From contig NZ_ATUP01000001.1 of NCBI RefSeq assembly GCF_000420265.1, positions 1,736,001 to 1,800,000 of the forward strand: a stretch of 64,000 bases of DNA, written 5' to 3'. The notes under the pieces were generated by a model. That model did not search any database and was not told where the DNA came from. It worked only from the letters and a program-made list of their open reading frames with translations. Every line of letters starts with the position of its first letter. Position 1 is the stretch's first letter. A program made the position numbers and the translations under genes. This DNA is from Oceanicaulis alexandrii DSM 11625 (lineage in GTDB: Bacteria; Pseudomonadota; Alphaproteobacteria; Caulobacterales; Maricaulaceae). Shown here one piece after another: positions 37,053 to 45,798 of this stretch.

Positions 37053-37062
37053 GCGACCGGGT

Positions 37063-39186
37063 CTAGCGGTCAGGCGTGGGACGCGAGACGAAAGGCGCGA
37101 CGCCAGTCATCAGATGGTAGATCATGCTGGCGGGAACATGCGTGACCGCCGGCTCGAAATCCTGGTCAAGCCTGTCCACCCAACCATGCGCTGGGCCCTT
37201 GTTGAGGAAGCGGGCATGGATCTCGTCGATCATCGCTTTCACAGGCGCCTGCGGCGAACCCAGCGTGATATAGGTGCGGAGCCGTTCAAGCTGGGGCCAA
37301 AGCCGATATCCGGCATCCCCATTGCCCAGAACATTCAGCGCCATGCCGTCACGGATGCCATGGCTTTCTGTGAAAGCGTGAATGCGGCGCAGCCAGCTGC
37401 CGCAATCACGGCCCACCAGCCGGTCCGTTTCGCTCAGAAGATAAATCCACTCATAGCAATGGCCAGGTTCGATCCGGTCGTCGCGAATGCGCGTCCAGTC
37501 CGGACCAAAACGTTCCAGCACGGCGCCGGTTTCAGGCGCGAACATGAAGCGCTCAAACAAGGTGGCGAGGGTCTGGATGCGCTCGGCTGAGGCCGTGTCT
37601 CCCATGACCTCGTAATAGCGCAGGCTGGCTTCCAGAAGATGCATGTGCGGATTGGACAGCTTGCCGCCGCCGCCGGTCTCGTGATCCACCCAGCCGCCAT
37701 AAAGGTCGTCAGCGAACAGCTCGTCGATCAGGGCGAAGGCCTCTTCCGCCAGCGCCTGCCCGCGTGGATCGCCCAGGCCTGCGAGTTCCGCGCCGGCCAG
37801 CGCCACGAAGGCATGGTCGTAAAAGTCACGGCGGGGATCATTGATCTTGCCCTGGCCGTCAAACCCGTGCGCCCAGCCGCCCTGAGGAGACCGCGCCGGA
37901 CCGTCCAGGAAGCGGATCGCGGCTTCGATCACCGTATCCGCGGCGCCGTCCGGGTTCCAGCCCAGATGCTTGGCGCGCGCGAAGCTGAACAATTGCCGGG
38001 GCGCGACCCGGCCGCGTCGGGGCAGGCCGGGCGCAGCCTCGCCCTGCAGGTCCAGCCCCTCGATGAAGCCGCCCGTTTCAGGGTCGACGGCCCGCGCGGC
38101 CCAGCCCGGCATCACCGTGTTCCACAGCCAATCGCCCAAGGATTGGCGCTGGTCCGCACGCAGCAGCGTCTGTCCCAGGCTCTGGATGCCGGATACGGCG
38201 GGTTTGATCCCGGCGGCCCCGTCCAGGCTCGACACCAGCACGGCGTCGCGTGTGGCGATCACGGCGATGGCGTCCAGCCCGTGCACGGCCACTTTCGGCC
38301 CGGATGACTGGATGAACACGCGCTCCGCCCCGGGGGCGACCACGGCGCCGCGCAGAACGACCGGATCATGGGCCGCCTCGGCGTGCAGGGCGTGCACGGC
38401 GCGGAAATCACCCACATCGCTCCAGCCCATGGAGGCGGGCAGCACGGAAATATTGTCCGCCGCTTCCATCACCGCATAGTCGATGGATTCAGACCGACAT
38501 TGGGAGAACAAGGTCCGGTCCAGCTGACCTTCTTCGGTGAGCGCGGCTTGCACGCTCTCCAGAATGTCGGGCGCATGAGCGGCCAGCGCCTCGCGCATCA
38601 CCCGGGCGGTGAACATGAAAATGCCGGCGTTCCAGTAAAAGCGGCCGGTTTCGATATAGGTGCGAGCGGTCTCTACATCGGGCTTTTCAACAAAGCGCGC
38701 CACAGGCTTGGCGGCGCTATCGGCGGGAAGCGCCTCGATATAGCCATAGCCGGTGGCGGGAAAGTCAGGCTTGATCCCGAAGGTGACGATCTGCCCCTCG
38801 CAGGCGGCGGGCTGGGCGTTGCGGATGGTGCGGTGAAACGCGGCCACATCCTTGATGTGGTGGTCCGCAGGCAGGATCAGCAGGATTTCCTCAGGATCGG
38901 CCAGCAAGGTCGCCGCGGCGATGGCGGGCGCTGAATTGCGGCCCATGGGTTCAAGTACGAGGCGAACGCCGGGCAGCTCTTGTTGCAGCGCATCACGATG
39001 GCGGCTGGAGCCGATCGCCATGGCCGGTCCGAACAGGCCGTCATCGCTGACGCGCGCCAGGGTTTCGGCCACCATGGATTGCGGACCGGTCAGAGGCAGG
39101 AATTGCTTGGGGGTTCGGGGCGTGGACAGGGGCCAAAGGCGAGTGCCGCCGCCGCCGCACAATATGACGGGCGTGACTTTGGTCAT
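37063..39186 (-). CDS. Mannose-1-phosphate guanylyltransferase fused to AGE-type isomerase
   Basis: 707 residues from the ATG at 39186. N-terminal nucleotidyltransferase (about 1-330): VILCGGGGTRLWPLS, PKQFLPL, FVEKP, YWNAGIFMF, MGWSDVGDF. C-terminal AGE/renin-binding-like alpha-barrel (about 340-707): RQLFSFARAKHLGW, FYDHAFVALAGAEL, EPGHCYEWIYLLSE. Common ManC/AlgA proteins have a cupin isomerase at this end; here the isomerase is of the unrelated AGE type. One chain could run fructose-6-P to mannose-6-P and later make GDP-mannose, though the phosphomannomutase step between needs another enzyme. Confidence 0.88.
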   Translation of the reverse strand: MTKVTPVILCGGGGTRLWPLSTPRTPKQFLPLTGPQSMVAETLARVSDDGLFGPAMAIGSSRHRDALQQELPGVRLVLEPMGRNSAPAIAAATLLADPEEILLILPADHHIKDVAAFHRTIRNAQPAACEGQIVTFGIKPDFPATGYGYIEALPADSAAKPVARFVEKPDVETARTYIETGRFYWNAGIFMFTARVMREALAAHAPDILESVQAALTEEGQLDRTLFSQCRSESIDYAVMEAADNISVLPASMGWSDVGDFRAVHALHAEAAHDPVVLRGAVVAPGAERVFIQSSGPKVAVHGLDAIAVIATRDAVLVSSLDGAAGIKPAVSGIQSLGQTLLRADQRQSLGDWLWNTVMPGWAARAVDPETGGFIEGLDLQGEAAPGLPRRGRVAPRQLFSFARAKHLGWNPDGAADTVIEAAIRFLDGPARSPQGGWAHGFDGQGKINDPRRDFYDHAFVALAGAELAGLGDPRGQALAEEAFALIDELFADDLYGGWVDHETGGGGKLSNPHMHLLEASLRYYEVMGDTASAERIQTLATLFERFMFAPETGAVLERFGPDWTRIRDDRIEPGHCYEWIYLLSETDRLVGRDCGSWLRRIHAFTESHGIRDGMALNVLGNGDAGYRLWPQLERLRTYITLGSPQAPVKAMIDEIHARFLNKGPAHGWVDRLDQDFEPAVTHVPASMIYHLMTGVAPFVSRPTPDR

Positions 39187-39315
39187 GTTCGCTCTCCCCC
39201 GGATGGTCAATCCCGCGCCTGAACGCCTGTCAGCTATCGCAGGTGCTCACACGCCTTGCAATCATTTGTTTGCAGGGCTCGCCAGTCGGGCGCGTCGCTG
39301 CGGTTTCAGGCATGG

Positions 39316-41064
39316 TCAGGCTTGCGGACCTGATGGTCTCGCCTCCGCTTCGCCCCCACTGAGCGCCGCCCAGGCGTCATGCTGGGACAAGAAAACCTCA
39401 CCGCTCAGGGCTTTGAGAAAATGCGTGTCCTTGAGCTTGTCCATCACCGGGCCCTTGACCTCTGAAAGGTGCAGCCGGACGCCCATCTCCGACAATTGGG
39501 TGTTGAGCGTTTCCAGTGTCTCCAGCGCCGAATAATCCACCTCGTTCACCGCCGAACACATCAGCACCACATCACGGATTGTTTGGGCGTCCCGGCTCAG
39601 CCGGTTGAGGATCATGTCCTCAAGGAAGTTGGCGTTGGCGAAGTACAGGCTCTCATCAATGCGCAGCGTCAAGAGAGAGGGCGTGGTCTCCACGGCGTGG
39701 CGGTGGATGTTGCGAAAGTGCTGGGTGCCCGGTACGCGCCCCACTTCGGCGATATGAGGTTTGAAGGTCTTGGTGATGTGCAACAGCACCGACAACACCA
39801 CGCCGGACGCGACGCCCACCTCCACGCCCAGCGACAAGGTCAGCAAAATGGTGGCGAACACCGCGATGAAATCGGAGGTGGAATACCGCCAGGTCGACTT
39901 CAGGATGGAGAAATTCACCAGGCTGAGCACGGCGACAATAATTGTGGCCGCCAGAGTCGCCTTGGGCAGAAAATAGATCAGCGGGGTCAGCGAAATCGCG
40001 GCGAGCGCCAGGCCGATCGCTGTGAACGCGCCGGCGGCTGGGGTTTGCGCTCCGGCGTCGAAATTGACGACGGATCGGGCGAACCCGCCCGTGACCGGAT
40101 ATCCGCCGGTGAACGCCGCGCCGAGATTGGCCGCGCCCAGTCCGATCAGCTCCTGGTCGGGGTCAATGCGCTGGCGCTTTTTGGCGGCGAGCGTCTTGGC
40201 CACCGAGACCGATTCCACAAAGCCGATGATCGAGATCAGGACCGCGGGAATGAACAGGGCGCGCATCAGCTCCAGCGACAAATCCGGCGCAGTCAGGGGC
40301 GGCAGGCTCTGGGGCACGTCGCCCACCAGCGCGACGCCGCGGGCTTCAAGATCAAACCCCCAGGCGAGGGCGGTGGTCGCCGCCACCGCCACGACGGGCC
40401 CGGCCTTGGTGATGAAATCGGCCAGACGCACATTCACGCCGAGCCTGACCAGCACGGGCTTCAACCCCGAGCGCACCCCGAACAGGACTGCGATGACGCT
40501 GAAACCAATCGCAGCCGTCAGTCCATGCACATCGCCGGCATGGGCGACGAGCGAGAGGATCATCTCGATCAGAGTATGGCCTTCGGCCGATACGCCCAGC
40601 ACGTGTTTGAGCTGGCTTGCGGCGATCAGAACGCCGGAGGCGGTGATGAAGCCGGCGATGACCGGATGACTGAGAAAGTTCGCAAGGAAACCCAGCCTCA
40701 ATAATCCCAGCACGACCAGAAAGCCGCCTGACAGGAAGGCCAGAGTCAGCGCCGCTGCGGCGTAGCCGGCGGTTCCGGCTTCAGCCACCTGGCCGATGGT
40801 GGAGGCGGTCAGCAAAGACACCACGGCGACAGGCCCGACCGCCAGCGCCCGGCTGGTGCCGAACAGGGCGTACAGAAGGATAGGGGCGATGGAGGCGTAA
40901 ATCCCCGCTTCAGGCGGCAGTCCGGCCAACAAGGCGTAGGCGAGCGATTGCGGGATCAGCATCAAGGTGACGATCACCGCAGCTGTCAGATCATGCCCAA
41001 GCGCGGCTTTGTCGTAGGTGCGACCCCAGTCGAAGATCGGAAAATAGCGTTTGAAACTGGCCAT
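39316..41064 (-). CDS. SulP-family anion permease with STAS domain
   Basis: 582 residues from the ATG at 41064. About 10-12 membrane segments, with the family signature early (ALGHDLTAAVIVTLMLIPQS and LAGLPPEAGIYASI), and a cytosolic STAS domain from about 440. The ending LSGEVFLSQHDAWAALSGG is almost repeated by the gene at the right edge of the window. It carries sulfate, bicarbonate or another anion; ion not decided. The sulfur operon lies 4 kb away. Confidence 0.92.
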   Translation of the reverse strand: MASFKRYFPIFDWGRTYDKAALGHDLTAAVIVTLMLIPQSLAYALLAGLPPEAGIYASIAPILLYALFGTSRALAVGPVAVVSLLTASTIGQVAEAGTAGYAAAALTLAFLSGGFLVVLGLLRLGFLANFLSHPVIAGFITASGVLIAASQLKHVLGVSAEGHTLIEMILSLVAHAGDVHGLTAAIGFSVIAVLFGVRSGLKPVLVRLGVNVRLADFITKAGPVVAVAATTALAWGFDLEARGVALVGDVPQSLPPLTAPDLSLELMRALFIPAVLISIIGFVESVSVAKTLAAKKRQRIDPDQELIGLGAANLGAAFTGGYPVTGGFARSVVNFDAGAQTPAAGAFTAIGLALAAISLTPLIYFLPKATLAATIIVAVLSLVNFSILKSTWRYSTSDFIAVFATILLTLSLGVEVGVASGVVLSVLLHITKTFKPHIAEVGRVPGTQHFRNIHRHAVETTPSLLTLRIDESLYFANANFLEDMILNRLSRDAQTIRDVVLMCSAVNEVDYSALETLETLNTQLSEMGVRLHLSEVKGPVMDKLKDTHFLKALSGEVFLSQHDAWAALSGGEAEARPSGPQA

Positions 41065-41119
41065 GGGCCAAGGATCGCCTTTCAAAGGGGTTCGCTGTGT
41101 CGCTCAGTTGAGCGTGCGC

Positions 41120-41172
41120 CTGACATCAGGGTCAGACCTGTCCATTATTGGTCCGCCTGACGAGGATGTCAG
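41120..41172. other. Nested inverted repeat in the SulP leader
   Basis: CTGACATC-agg-GTCAG, a 21-base centre, then CTGAC-gag-GATGTCAG. Thirteen pairs are interrupted only by a 3x3 internal loop, and a further ACC/GGT can pair in the centre. It lies 56-108 bases upstream of the SulP ATG and 118 beyond the galE stop. No U-run follows, so it is a leader structure or protein site rather than a plain terminator. Confidence 0.5.
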
Positions 41173-41289
41173 CCAGTAATCCCTTGAAAAATGAACCCGG
41201 ACGTGCGGCCTCCTGTCGCCCGTTCGCAGCGTTTCACGGCTGGGCCGGCGCGAATTGTGTCTGGCCGGGACCTTGATGGTGAGCGGATT

Positions 41290-42276
41290 TTACAGCGAGG
41301 CGACGCCCCATCGCGGGGCATGGAACGCCCAGGCATGCTTGATGATGGTTTGAGCGTCCGAGAAGGCGGGCTCGAAACCAAGAAGCTCGCGCGCCAAGCG
41401 GGTGTCGGAGATCAGCTGCGCGGCGTCTCCCGCCCTGCGGGGAGAAATCGAGTGGGGCACAGGCCTGCCAGTGACGCTTTCGACCGCGTCCAGGATTTGT
41501 TTGACGGAAATGCCTGATCCGGTTCCAAGATTGCAGGCGAAAGACGGTGCTCCATCTCGCAAGCGGTCCAACGCCTTGAGGTGAGCTTGGGCGAGATCCG
41601 TCACGTGGATGTAATCGCGTACGCATGTGCCGTCTGGCGTCTCGTAGTCATCTCCAAACAGGTGCATGGGCCCACCAAGCCCGGCTGCGGCCTTGAGCGC
41701 ATTGGGCACCAGATGGGTCTCGGGGTCATGCTCTTCGCCGATCTCTCCATCCGGGCTCGCGCCAGCCGCGTTGAAATAGCGCAGAGCGGCATAGTTGAGC
41801 GTCCCGATCCCAGAGACATCTTCCAGCATGAGTTCGACCACATGTTTGGTCTGGCCATAGACGTTGACTGGCGTTCGGGGCTCATCCTCGGTGATAGGAA
41901 GCGTTTGGGGCTCGCCATAGACGGCGCAGGTGGATGAGAAGACCAGATGGCGCAGATCCGAGCGCTCCATGGCCTGGAGCAGTGCGATGACCCCGGCGAC
42001 ATTGTTGTCCCAGAACGCCAGCGGCTCGCGCTGGCCTTCGCCAACCTCGATATTCGCGGCGAAGTGCATGACGGCGTCGATGTGCTGGTCTGACATCGCC
42101 TGTGTCACGGCGCTGACATTGCGCACATCTTGCTCGATCAGAGGTCCCCATTTCACCGCGTGGCGGTGACCGCGAGACAAGTTGTCGAGGACGATCGGCG
42201 TATCGCCTCTTTCAGCGAGCGCTTTACAGATGTGCGAACCGATATAGCCCGCGCCGCCAACGACCAATACTCGCAT
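41290..42276 (-). CDS. galE: UDP-glucose 4-epimerase
   Basis: 328 residues from the ATG at 42276. Rossmann motif VVGGAGYIGSHICKALAERG, SSTCAVYG and catalytic YGQTK, C-terminal GDAAQLISDTRLARELLG. It interconverts UDP-glucose and UDP-galactose for polysaccharide synthesis. It stands alone on the minus strand with a long AT-rich region upstream. Confidence 0.94.
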   Translation of the reverse strand: MRVLVVGGAGYIGSHICKALAERGDTPIVLDNLSRGHRHAVKWGPLIEQDVRNVSAVTQAMSDQHIDAVMHFAANIEVGEGQREPLAFWDNNVAGVIALLQAMERSDLRHLVFSSTCAVYGEPQTLPITEDEPRTPVNVYGQTKHVVELMLEDVSGIGTLNYAALRYFNAAGASPDGEIGEEHDPETHLVPNALKAAAGLGGPMHLFGDDYETPDGTCVRDYIHVTDLAQAHLKALDRLRDGAPSFACNLGTGSGISVKQILDAVESVTGRPVPHSISPRRAGDAAQLISDTRLARELLGFEPAFSDAQTIIKHAWAFHAPRWGVASL

Positions 42277-42288
42277 CAAGGCCCCCAT

Positions 42289-42726
42289 TGCTGCGTTGCA
42301 GTGTAAAGAAAGCGAGCGGAAAGCGCGAGCGCAATAGTTGCAAAATCCGCAAGTTGAAGCGCGAGGAATGAGGGTGCGCCGGTCAGTGACGCTGAGCCTG
42401 TCTCTTGCGCAGGGCGGTGAAGCTTCTGCCTTCAGGGCGCTCGCAAAGCCGGCTCACCGGCGACAGAGAAGCGGGCTCTGGGTTAATGCGTCATTATCTA
42501 TAAACACAGGCTAACCACTATACTTGGACGCTGCTGCGGACCTGAGCCGCCCCCGCATTTGACAGAACCTCGTGAGGGCGAGAGAAACTCCATTTTTGAC
42601 AATGATTTAGACGAAGGTTTGGATTTAGATTGTGTTAAGGTTACCCTCAAGTAAAATAAATAAAGCGTTAGGGTAAATTTATATTAAGCAAGTAAATAGT
42701 CCGAATTTTATAAGTTAAAAGGCCAG
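42289..42726. other. Intergenic region, AT-rich, promoters
   Basis: About 440 bases without a plausible gene. The right half is strongly AT-rich (for example GTAAAATAAATAAAG and AATTTTATAAGTTAAAA) and probably holds the promoter of the LapG-like gene, with a TATAAG that could be its -10. No repeat or tRNA seen. Confidence 0.5.
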
Positions 42727-42755
42727 TCTCCTCGTGCGCAGAAGCACGCAGGAGA
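42727..42755 (+). promoter_or_regulatory. Leader hairpin that buries the Shine-Dalgarno of the LapG-like gene
   Basis: TCTCCT pairs with AGGAGA and CGTGC with GCACG around the loop GCAGAA, 11 bp with one bulged C. The 3' arm is the ribosome site itself, 7 bases before the GTG at 42762. Such a fold would block translation until melted or bound, like an RNA thermometer or a protein-controlled leader (inference). Confidence 0.6.
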
Positions 42756-42761
42756 ACAGAC

Positions 42762-43493
42762 GTGTCCACTCAGAATGAGCAACGGTCCCGGCCCACCCTT
42801 TTGTCTCTTCTTGGCCTTGCCCTGGCTGGTCTGTGGTTGACCGCTTGCTCAGCCACCACGCCCGGTACACCCCACCTTGTGGCCCATCAGGTGACGGTGC
42901 CTCCCGTCGGCGCGTTCGCATTCTGTATGGAAAACCGTGAGGCTTGCGGACTTGTCGACGCCGAGCTGGCGACAAACAATAAAGACATGAGCAAGTCTTC
43001 GCCAGCTGTGTTGGAGGAAACGTCAGCAGCGTCTGATGCGTTTTCTGAACAAGAGTATTCTGATGAGCAATTGCTCGCCATGGCGCATGTGGTCAACGCC
43101 GCGATCAATACCGCGATCTCCTATCGAAGCGATGCTCTGACCTGGAATATGGAGGAGCGTTGGGTTCTGCCCATCCGATCGGAAGGCGTCACTTATGGGG
43201 ATTGTGAAGACTTCGCGCTTGAAAAGCGTGCAGCGCTTCTGGAGGCAGGCGCGCCTGCTGACCGGATGCGCATGGCGACAGCCTGGTCACCAGGCACGGG
43301 TTTGCACGCTGTCCTGATCTTGCGGCTTGAAGCGGGAGATTATGTGCTGGACAGCGTGTCGCCTCATATCCTTACGGTGGGGCAAACCCGGTATGAGTGG
43401 CGCGCGCTTCAGACGGGTCCGAGTCTGCTTGAATGGTCCACGGTCTCAAATGATCCGCTGGGGGCTTCTTCCACGTCTTATACAGCAGGCTGA
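42762..43493 (+). CDS. BTLCP/LapG-family cysteine proteinase, lipoprotein
   Basis: 243 residues from a GTG at 42762 with strong AGGAGA. The signal ends LWLTAC (lipobox Cys29). The transglutaminase-like domain has the expected triad: Cys148 in YGDCEDFAL, His182 in LHAVLIL, Asp197 in YVLDSVS. LapG in Pseudomonas is a periplasmic protease that trims adhesins under c-di-GMP control through LapD; neither LapD nor a large adhesin is in view, and LapG is usually not lipidated, so the target here is open. Confidence 0.85.
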   Translation: MSTQNEQRSRPTLLSLLGLALAGLWLTACSATTPGTPHLVAHQVTVPPVGAFAFCMENREACGLVDAELATNNKDMSKSSPAVLEETSAASDAFSEQEYSDEQLLAMAHVVNAAINTAISYRSDALTWNMEERWVLPIRSEGVTYGDCEDFALEKRAALLEAGAPADRMRMATAWSPGTGLHAVLILRLEAGDYVLDSVSPHILTVGQTRYEWRALQTGPSLLEWSTVSNDPLGASSTSYTAG

Positions 43494-43506
43494 CCGCTGA
43501 TGAGGC

Positions 43507-44103
43507 TCAGCGCGTTGAAATGAACTCGACGCCAGCAGCGCTGATGGCTGCGGCTGTCAGAACGCCGGTCTGGTAGGCGCCCGTATCCAGACTGATCCGT
43601 CTGTTATCCTTGCTCGGCTCGGATTGCGGCGTGTGCCCATGCACGATCATGTAGTCGTACTGGCGCGTATCGTTCAGAAACGCATCACGAATCCAGAGAA
43701 ACTCCGCATCAGTCTGCTCGGAAAGCGCTTTGCCAGGGTCTATCCCCGCATGAACAAACAGATACTCGCCGCGTATCGTGAAGCTTTCGAGCGTTTTGTA
43801 AAACTCGAGATGAGCGGGTGGGAGGTGTTCGCGAAACCGCTTGGACGTCGCCGCCCAATGGGCTTCGTCCTTGCTCAGTCCGATATCTTGCACGCCATAG
43901 GATAGAAGGGTTTCAAGGCCGCCATAGGTGCTCCAGGACGAGCCCACTTCAGGGGTGTCGAGAAACTCAAGCAAGGTGGCTTCATGGTTTCCCTTCAGGA
44001 AGGTGCAATCAACGTCCTGAAGGGCCTCTGAATGGATGAGATGCTCCACCACGCCCGCCGATGTTCGAACTTGATAACGCGAACTTCGTTTGGACCTTCT
44101 CAT
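43507..44103 (-). pseudogene. 5'-truncated Ser/Thr-type metallophosphoesterase
   Basis: The frame encodes the C-terminal three quarters of a PrpA-like phosphoesterase: GNHE motif in FLKGNHEATLLEFL, FVHAGIDPGKALSEQ, IVHGHTPQSEPS and the ending SLDTGAYQTG. The first two metal motifs (GDxHG and GDxxDRG) are missing. Family-like sequence begins at SAGVVEHLI, where a GPDSAGVVE-type stretch is expected, and the 13 residues before it are unrelated. The break falls at about 44060-44065. Without the N-terminal ligands the product should be inactive. Confidence 0.8.
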
Positions 44104-44480
44104 ACGAGCTGCAATGGGAGGATACGCGCCTGGATACGGTGCGGTCAGACCTAGAGGTCATTGGCCGCTTGCTCGATGAAGCTGACGTTCCGGTATCCAT
44201 GGATGTCATAGTGGAGGCGTTGGCGGAAGAGGATGAAAGTCAGGGAGTGGTTGCAGATCGTTCCCCTGCCCATCGTGCGCGCAATGCCATAGCCTACCTT
44301 CAGGACCAGGCATTGACCCGTTGTATCAATGTGCGCAGTGCGGATACGGGTTATGTCTGGAACGACCGGGACCTGACGGATACTGAGTGGAAAGCTCGCA
44401 TCGCTGAGCCTCCAGTAACTCGGACAATTCCTGTCATGCGAGTGTTGCCGCCGGAAGCTGTGGTGGTATTGGTAAATTGA
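44061..44480 (+). CDS. Hypothetical protein at the accessory-region edge
   Basis: 139 residues from the ATG at 44061, right at the point where the phosphoesterase homology stops. Protein-like composition (TFSYELQWEDTRLDTVRSDL, VPVSMDVIVEALAEED, then RNAIAYLQDQALTRCINVRS), soluble, no known motif. No clear ribosome site, and its own 5' end may have been cut by the same rearrangement. Function unknown. Confidence 0.45.
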   Translation: MFELDNANFVWTFSYELQWEDTRLDTVRSDLEVIGRLLDEADVPVSMDVIVEALAEEDESQGVVADRSPAHRARNAIAYLQDQALTRCINVRSADTGYVWNDRDLTDTEWKARIAEPPVTRTIPVMRVLPPEAVVVLVN

Positions 44481-44520
44481 GGGTAAGGGCGTGTGGCGCG
44501 CGGCGGAAGCGCCGGCTGCG

Positions 44521-44877
44521 CTAGTCCAAAGCCGTGCTTGGGCTGAGGGGCATATAACCTTCAGCCCTTGCGCCTTCACGCCAGCTCGGGGCAGCCTTCA
44601 GTGAGGCAGCAAGGCGCCAGCGATGCTTTCGCTTGGTGCCAATGTTCCGGACGGTCGGTCGATTGGAGGCGCTTAGCGCATTCATCGACGCCTCGAGCAT
44701 CCGTTTGCTCGGGATCGCCGGAACCACGTGCAAAGATCGGCTTTCCAGATGCTCCAGGAAGAACCGGGCAACGTAAGCCAGATCATCCTCTGACACTTCC
44801 ACCTTGCGATCCTGAAGAGCCTTGCGCAGGGCTTTTACAATCATCCGCCAGTGCGAAATATCGACTTGGTCTGCCAT
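44521..44877 (-). CDS. Hypothetical protein
   Basis: 118 residues from the ATG at 44877. DISHWRMIVKALRKALQDRK and SEDDLAYVARFFLEHLESRS form plausible amphipathic helices; the C-terminal half is basic. No family recognised and no strong ribosome site. It lies inside the region of altered composition. Confidence 0.45.
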   Translation of the reverse strand: MADQVDISHWRMIVKALRKALQDRKVEVSEDDLAYVARFFLEHLESRSLHVVPAIPSKRMLEASMNALSASNRPTVRNIGTKRKHRWRLAASLKAAPSWREGARAEGYMPLSPSTALD

Positions 44878-45320
44878 TGGAAAATGATCTCGCTATTCGT
44901 GTTTTATCAGCCTGGTCCAGACGCAATGAGCTAAAGCGCGAGGTGTGGAAGACCGGGCTTGAGTGAGCCTTCCTTTCATTCAGCCGCCACACCTTTGAAG
45001 TTCTTTCCTAGTGAGGCAGCAACCGTAATGAGCCTGCTGAGAAGAGGGGGGTGAGTCAAGTCAGTTTATTGTAATAATTACCTTTTTCCTTCTGTCAACA
45101 TGGCGTTGACGGAACGAAAGCCTTCTGGAAATGAGCTCGTGGGCCACCATGGAGCGCGCATCTGGCTGCCGCATGGATAGATGTACTTCCGTTTGCGCTT
45201 GATTTTATCAAATGAGGCCGAGAACAATTTGCTTCTCCGGTCACTTCAACGCGCAATCTACTAGGACGAGACCAGCCGGCGCATTGCAGAGCCAACGGCC
45301 GGCCCCCCCCCTTATTTGGT
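44878..45320. other. Gene-poor stretch
   Basis: About 440 bases without a supported gene. It holds the small inverted repeat GTCAAC-N5-GTTGAC (45094-45110), an AT-rich TTATTGTAATAATTACC, and a run of nine C (45303-45311) just ahead of the truncated GIY-YIG frame. Composition differs from the core genes to the left. Confidence 0.45.
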
Positions 45321-45746
45321 GACGCTCAGGAGGAAGAGGATCTCGCGAGCGGGACAATCTATGTCCTGCGCAGCAACTCGACCAATCCAGTGGTCGCAGA
45401 GAACCGTGAGGTGCTCCACAAGATCGGCGTCACGGGCGGCAGCGTGGAGGCGCGTATCGTCGGTGCGGCCAAGGCTGAAACCTACCTCCTCGCAGAGGGC
45501 GAAGTCATGGCGACCTATGAGTTGTTCAACATCAATCGCAAGAAGTTCGAACGCTTGATGCATCGCGTCTTCGAGCCCGCGCGGCTCGAGATTTCCATCC
45601 CGGATCGGTTTGGAAATCCCGTTGAGCCGCGCGAGTGGTTCCTGGTGCCACCTTTTGTGATCGACCAGGCTATTGAGAAGTTCAGGGAAGGGGGCATAGG
45701 CGACTTCGTCTATGACCCCTCAATAGGCATGCTGATTGAGAGATAA
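45321..45746 (+). pseudogene. GIY-YIG nuclease-like gene lacking its 5' end
   Basis: About 140 codons. GTIYVLRSNST is the GIY-YIG-type first strand, followed by HKIGVTGGSVEARI, a helix with FERLMHRVFEPARLEIS, PREWFLV and a C-terminal FVYDPSIGMLIER, as in T5orf172/MUG113-type nuclease domains. The frame is open upstream to a stop at 45213 but has no usual start codon before an internal ATG at 45510 (a GTG at 45390 would cut off the catalytic strand). Full-length relatives usually carry more N-terminal sequence, so I read it as a 5'-deleted remnant. Confidence 0.6.
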
Positions 45747-45798
45747 GGCTATTTGAGCCTATCTCTGTTGCAGTGTCCTTATGCGTGCTGTCCCGGGT

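Noticed and set aside
37053-37062. Cobalamin riboswitch ahead of the BtuF-like gene
   Set aside because: Only ten bases separate it from the upstream gene on the same strand, and no B12-box is seen.
44600-45022. 13-base direct repeat AGTGAGGCAGCAA as possible att pair
   Set aside because: Repeats of this length are expected by chance in 64 kb, and it does not bracket a unit.
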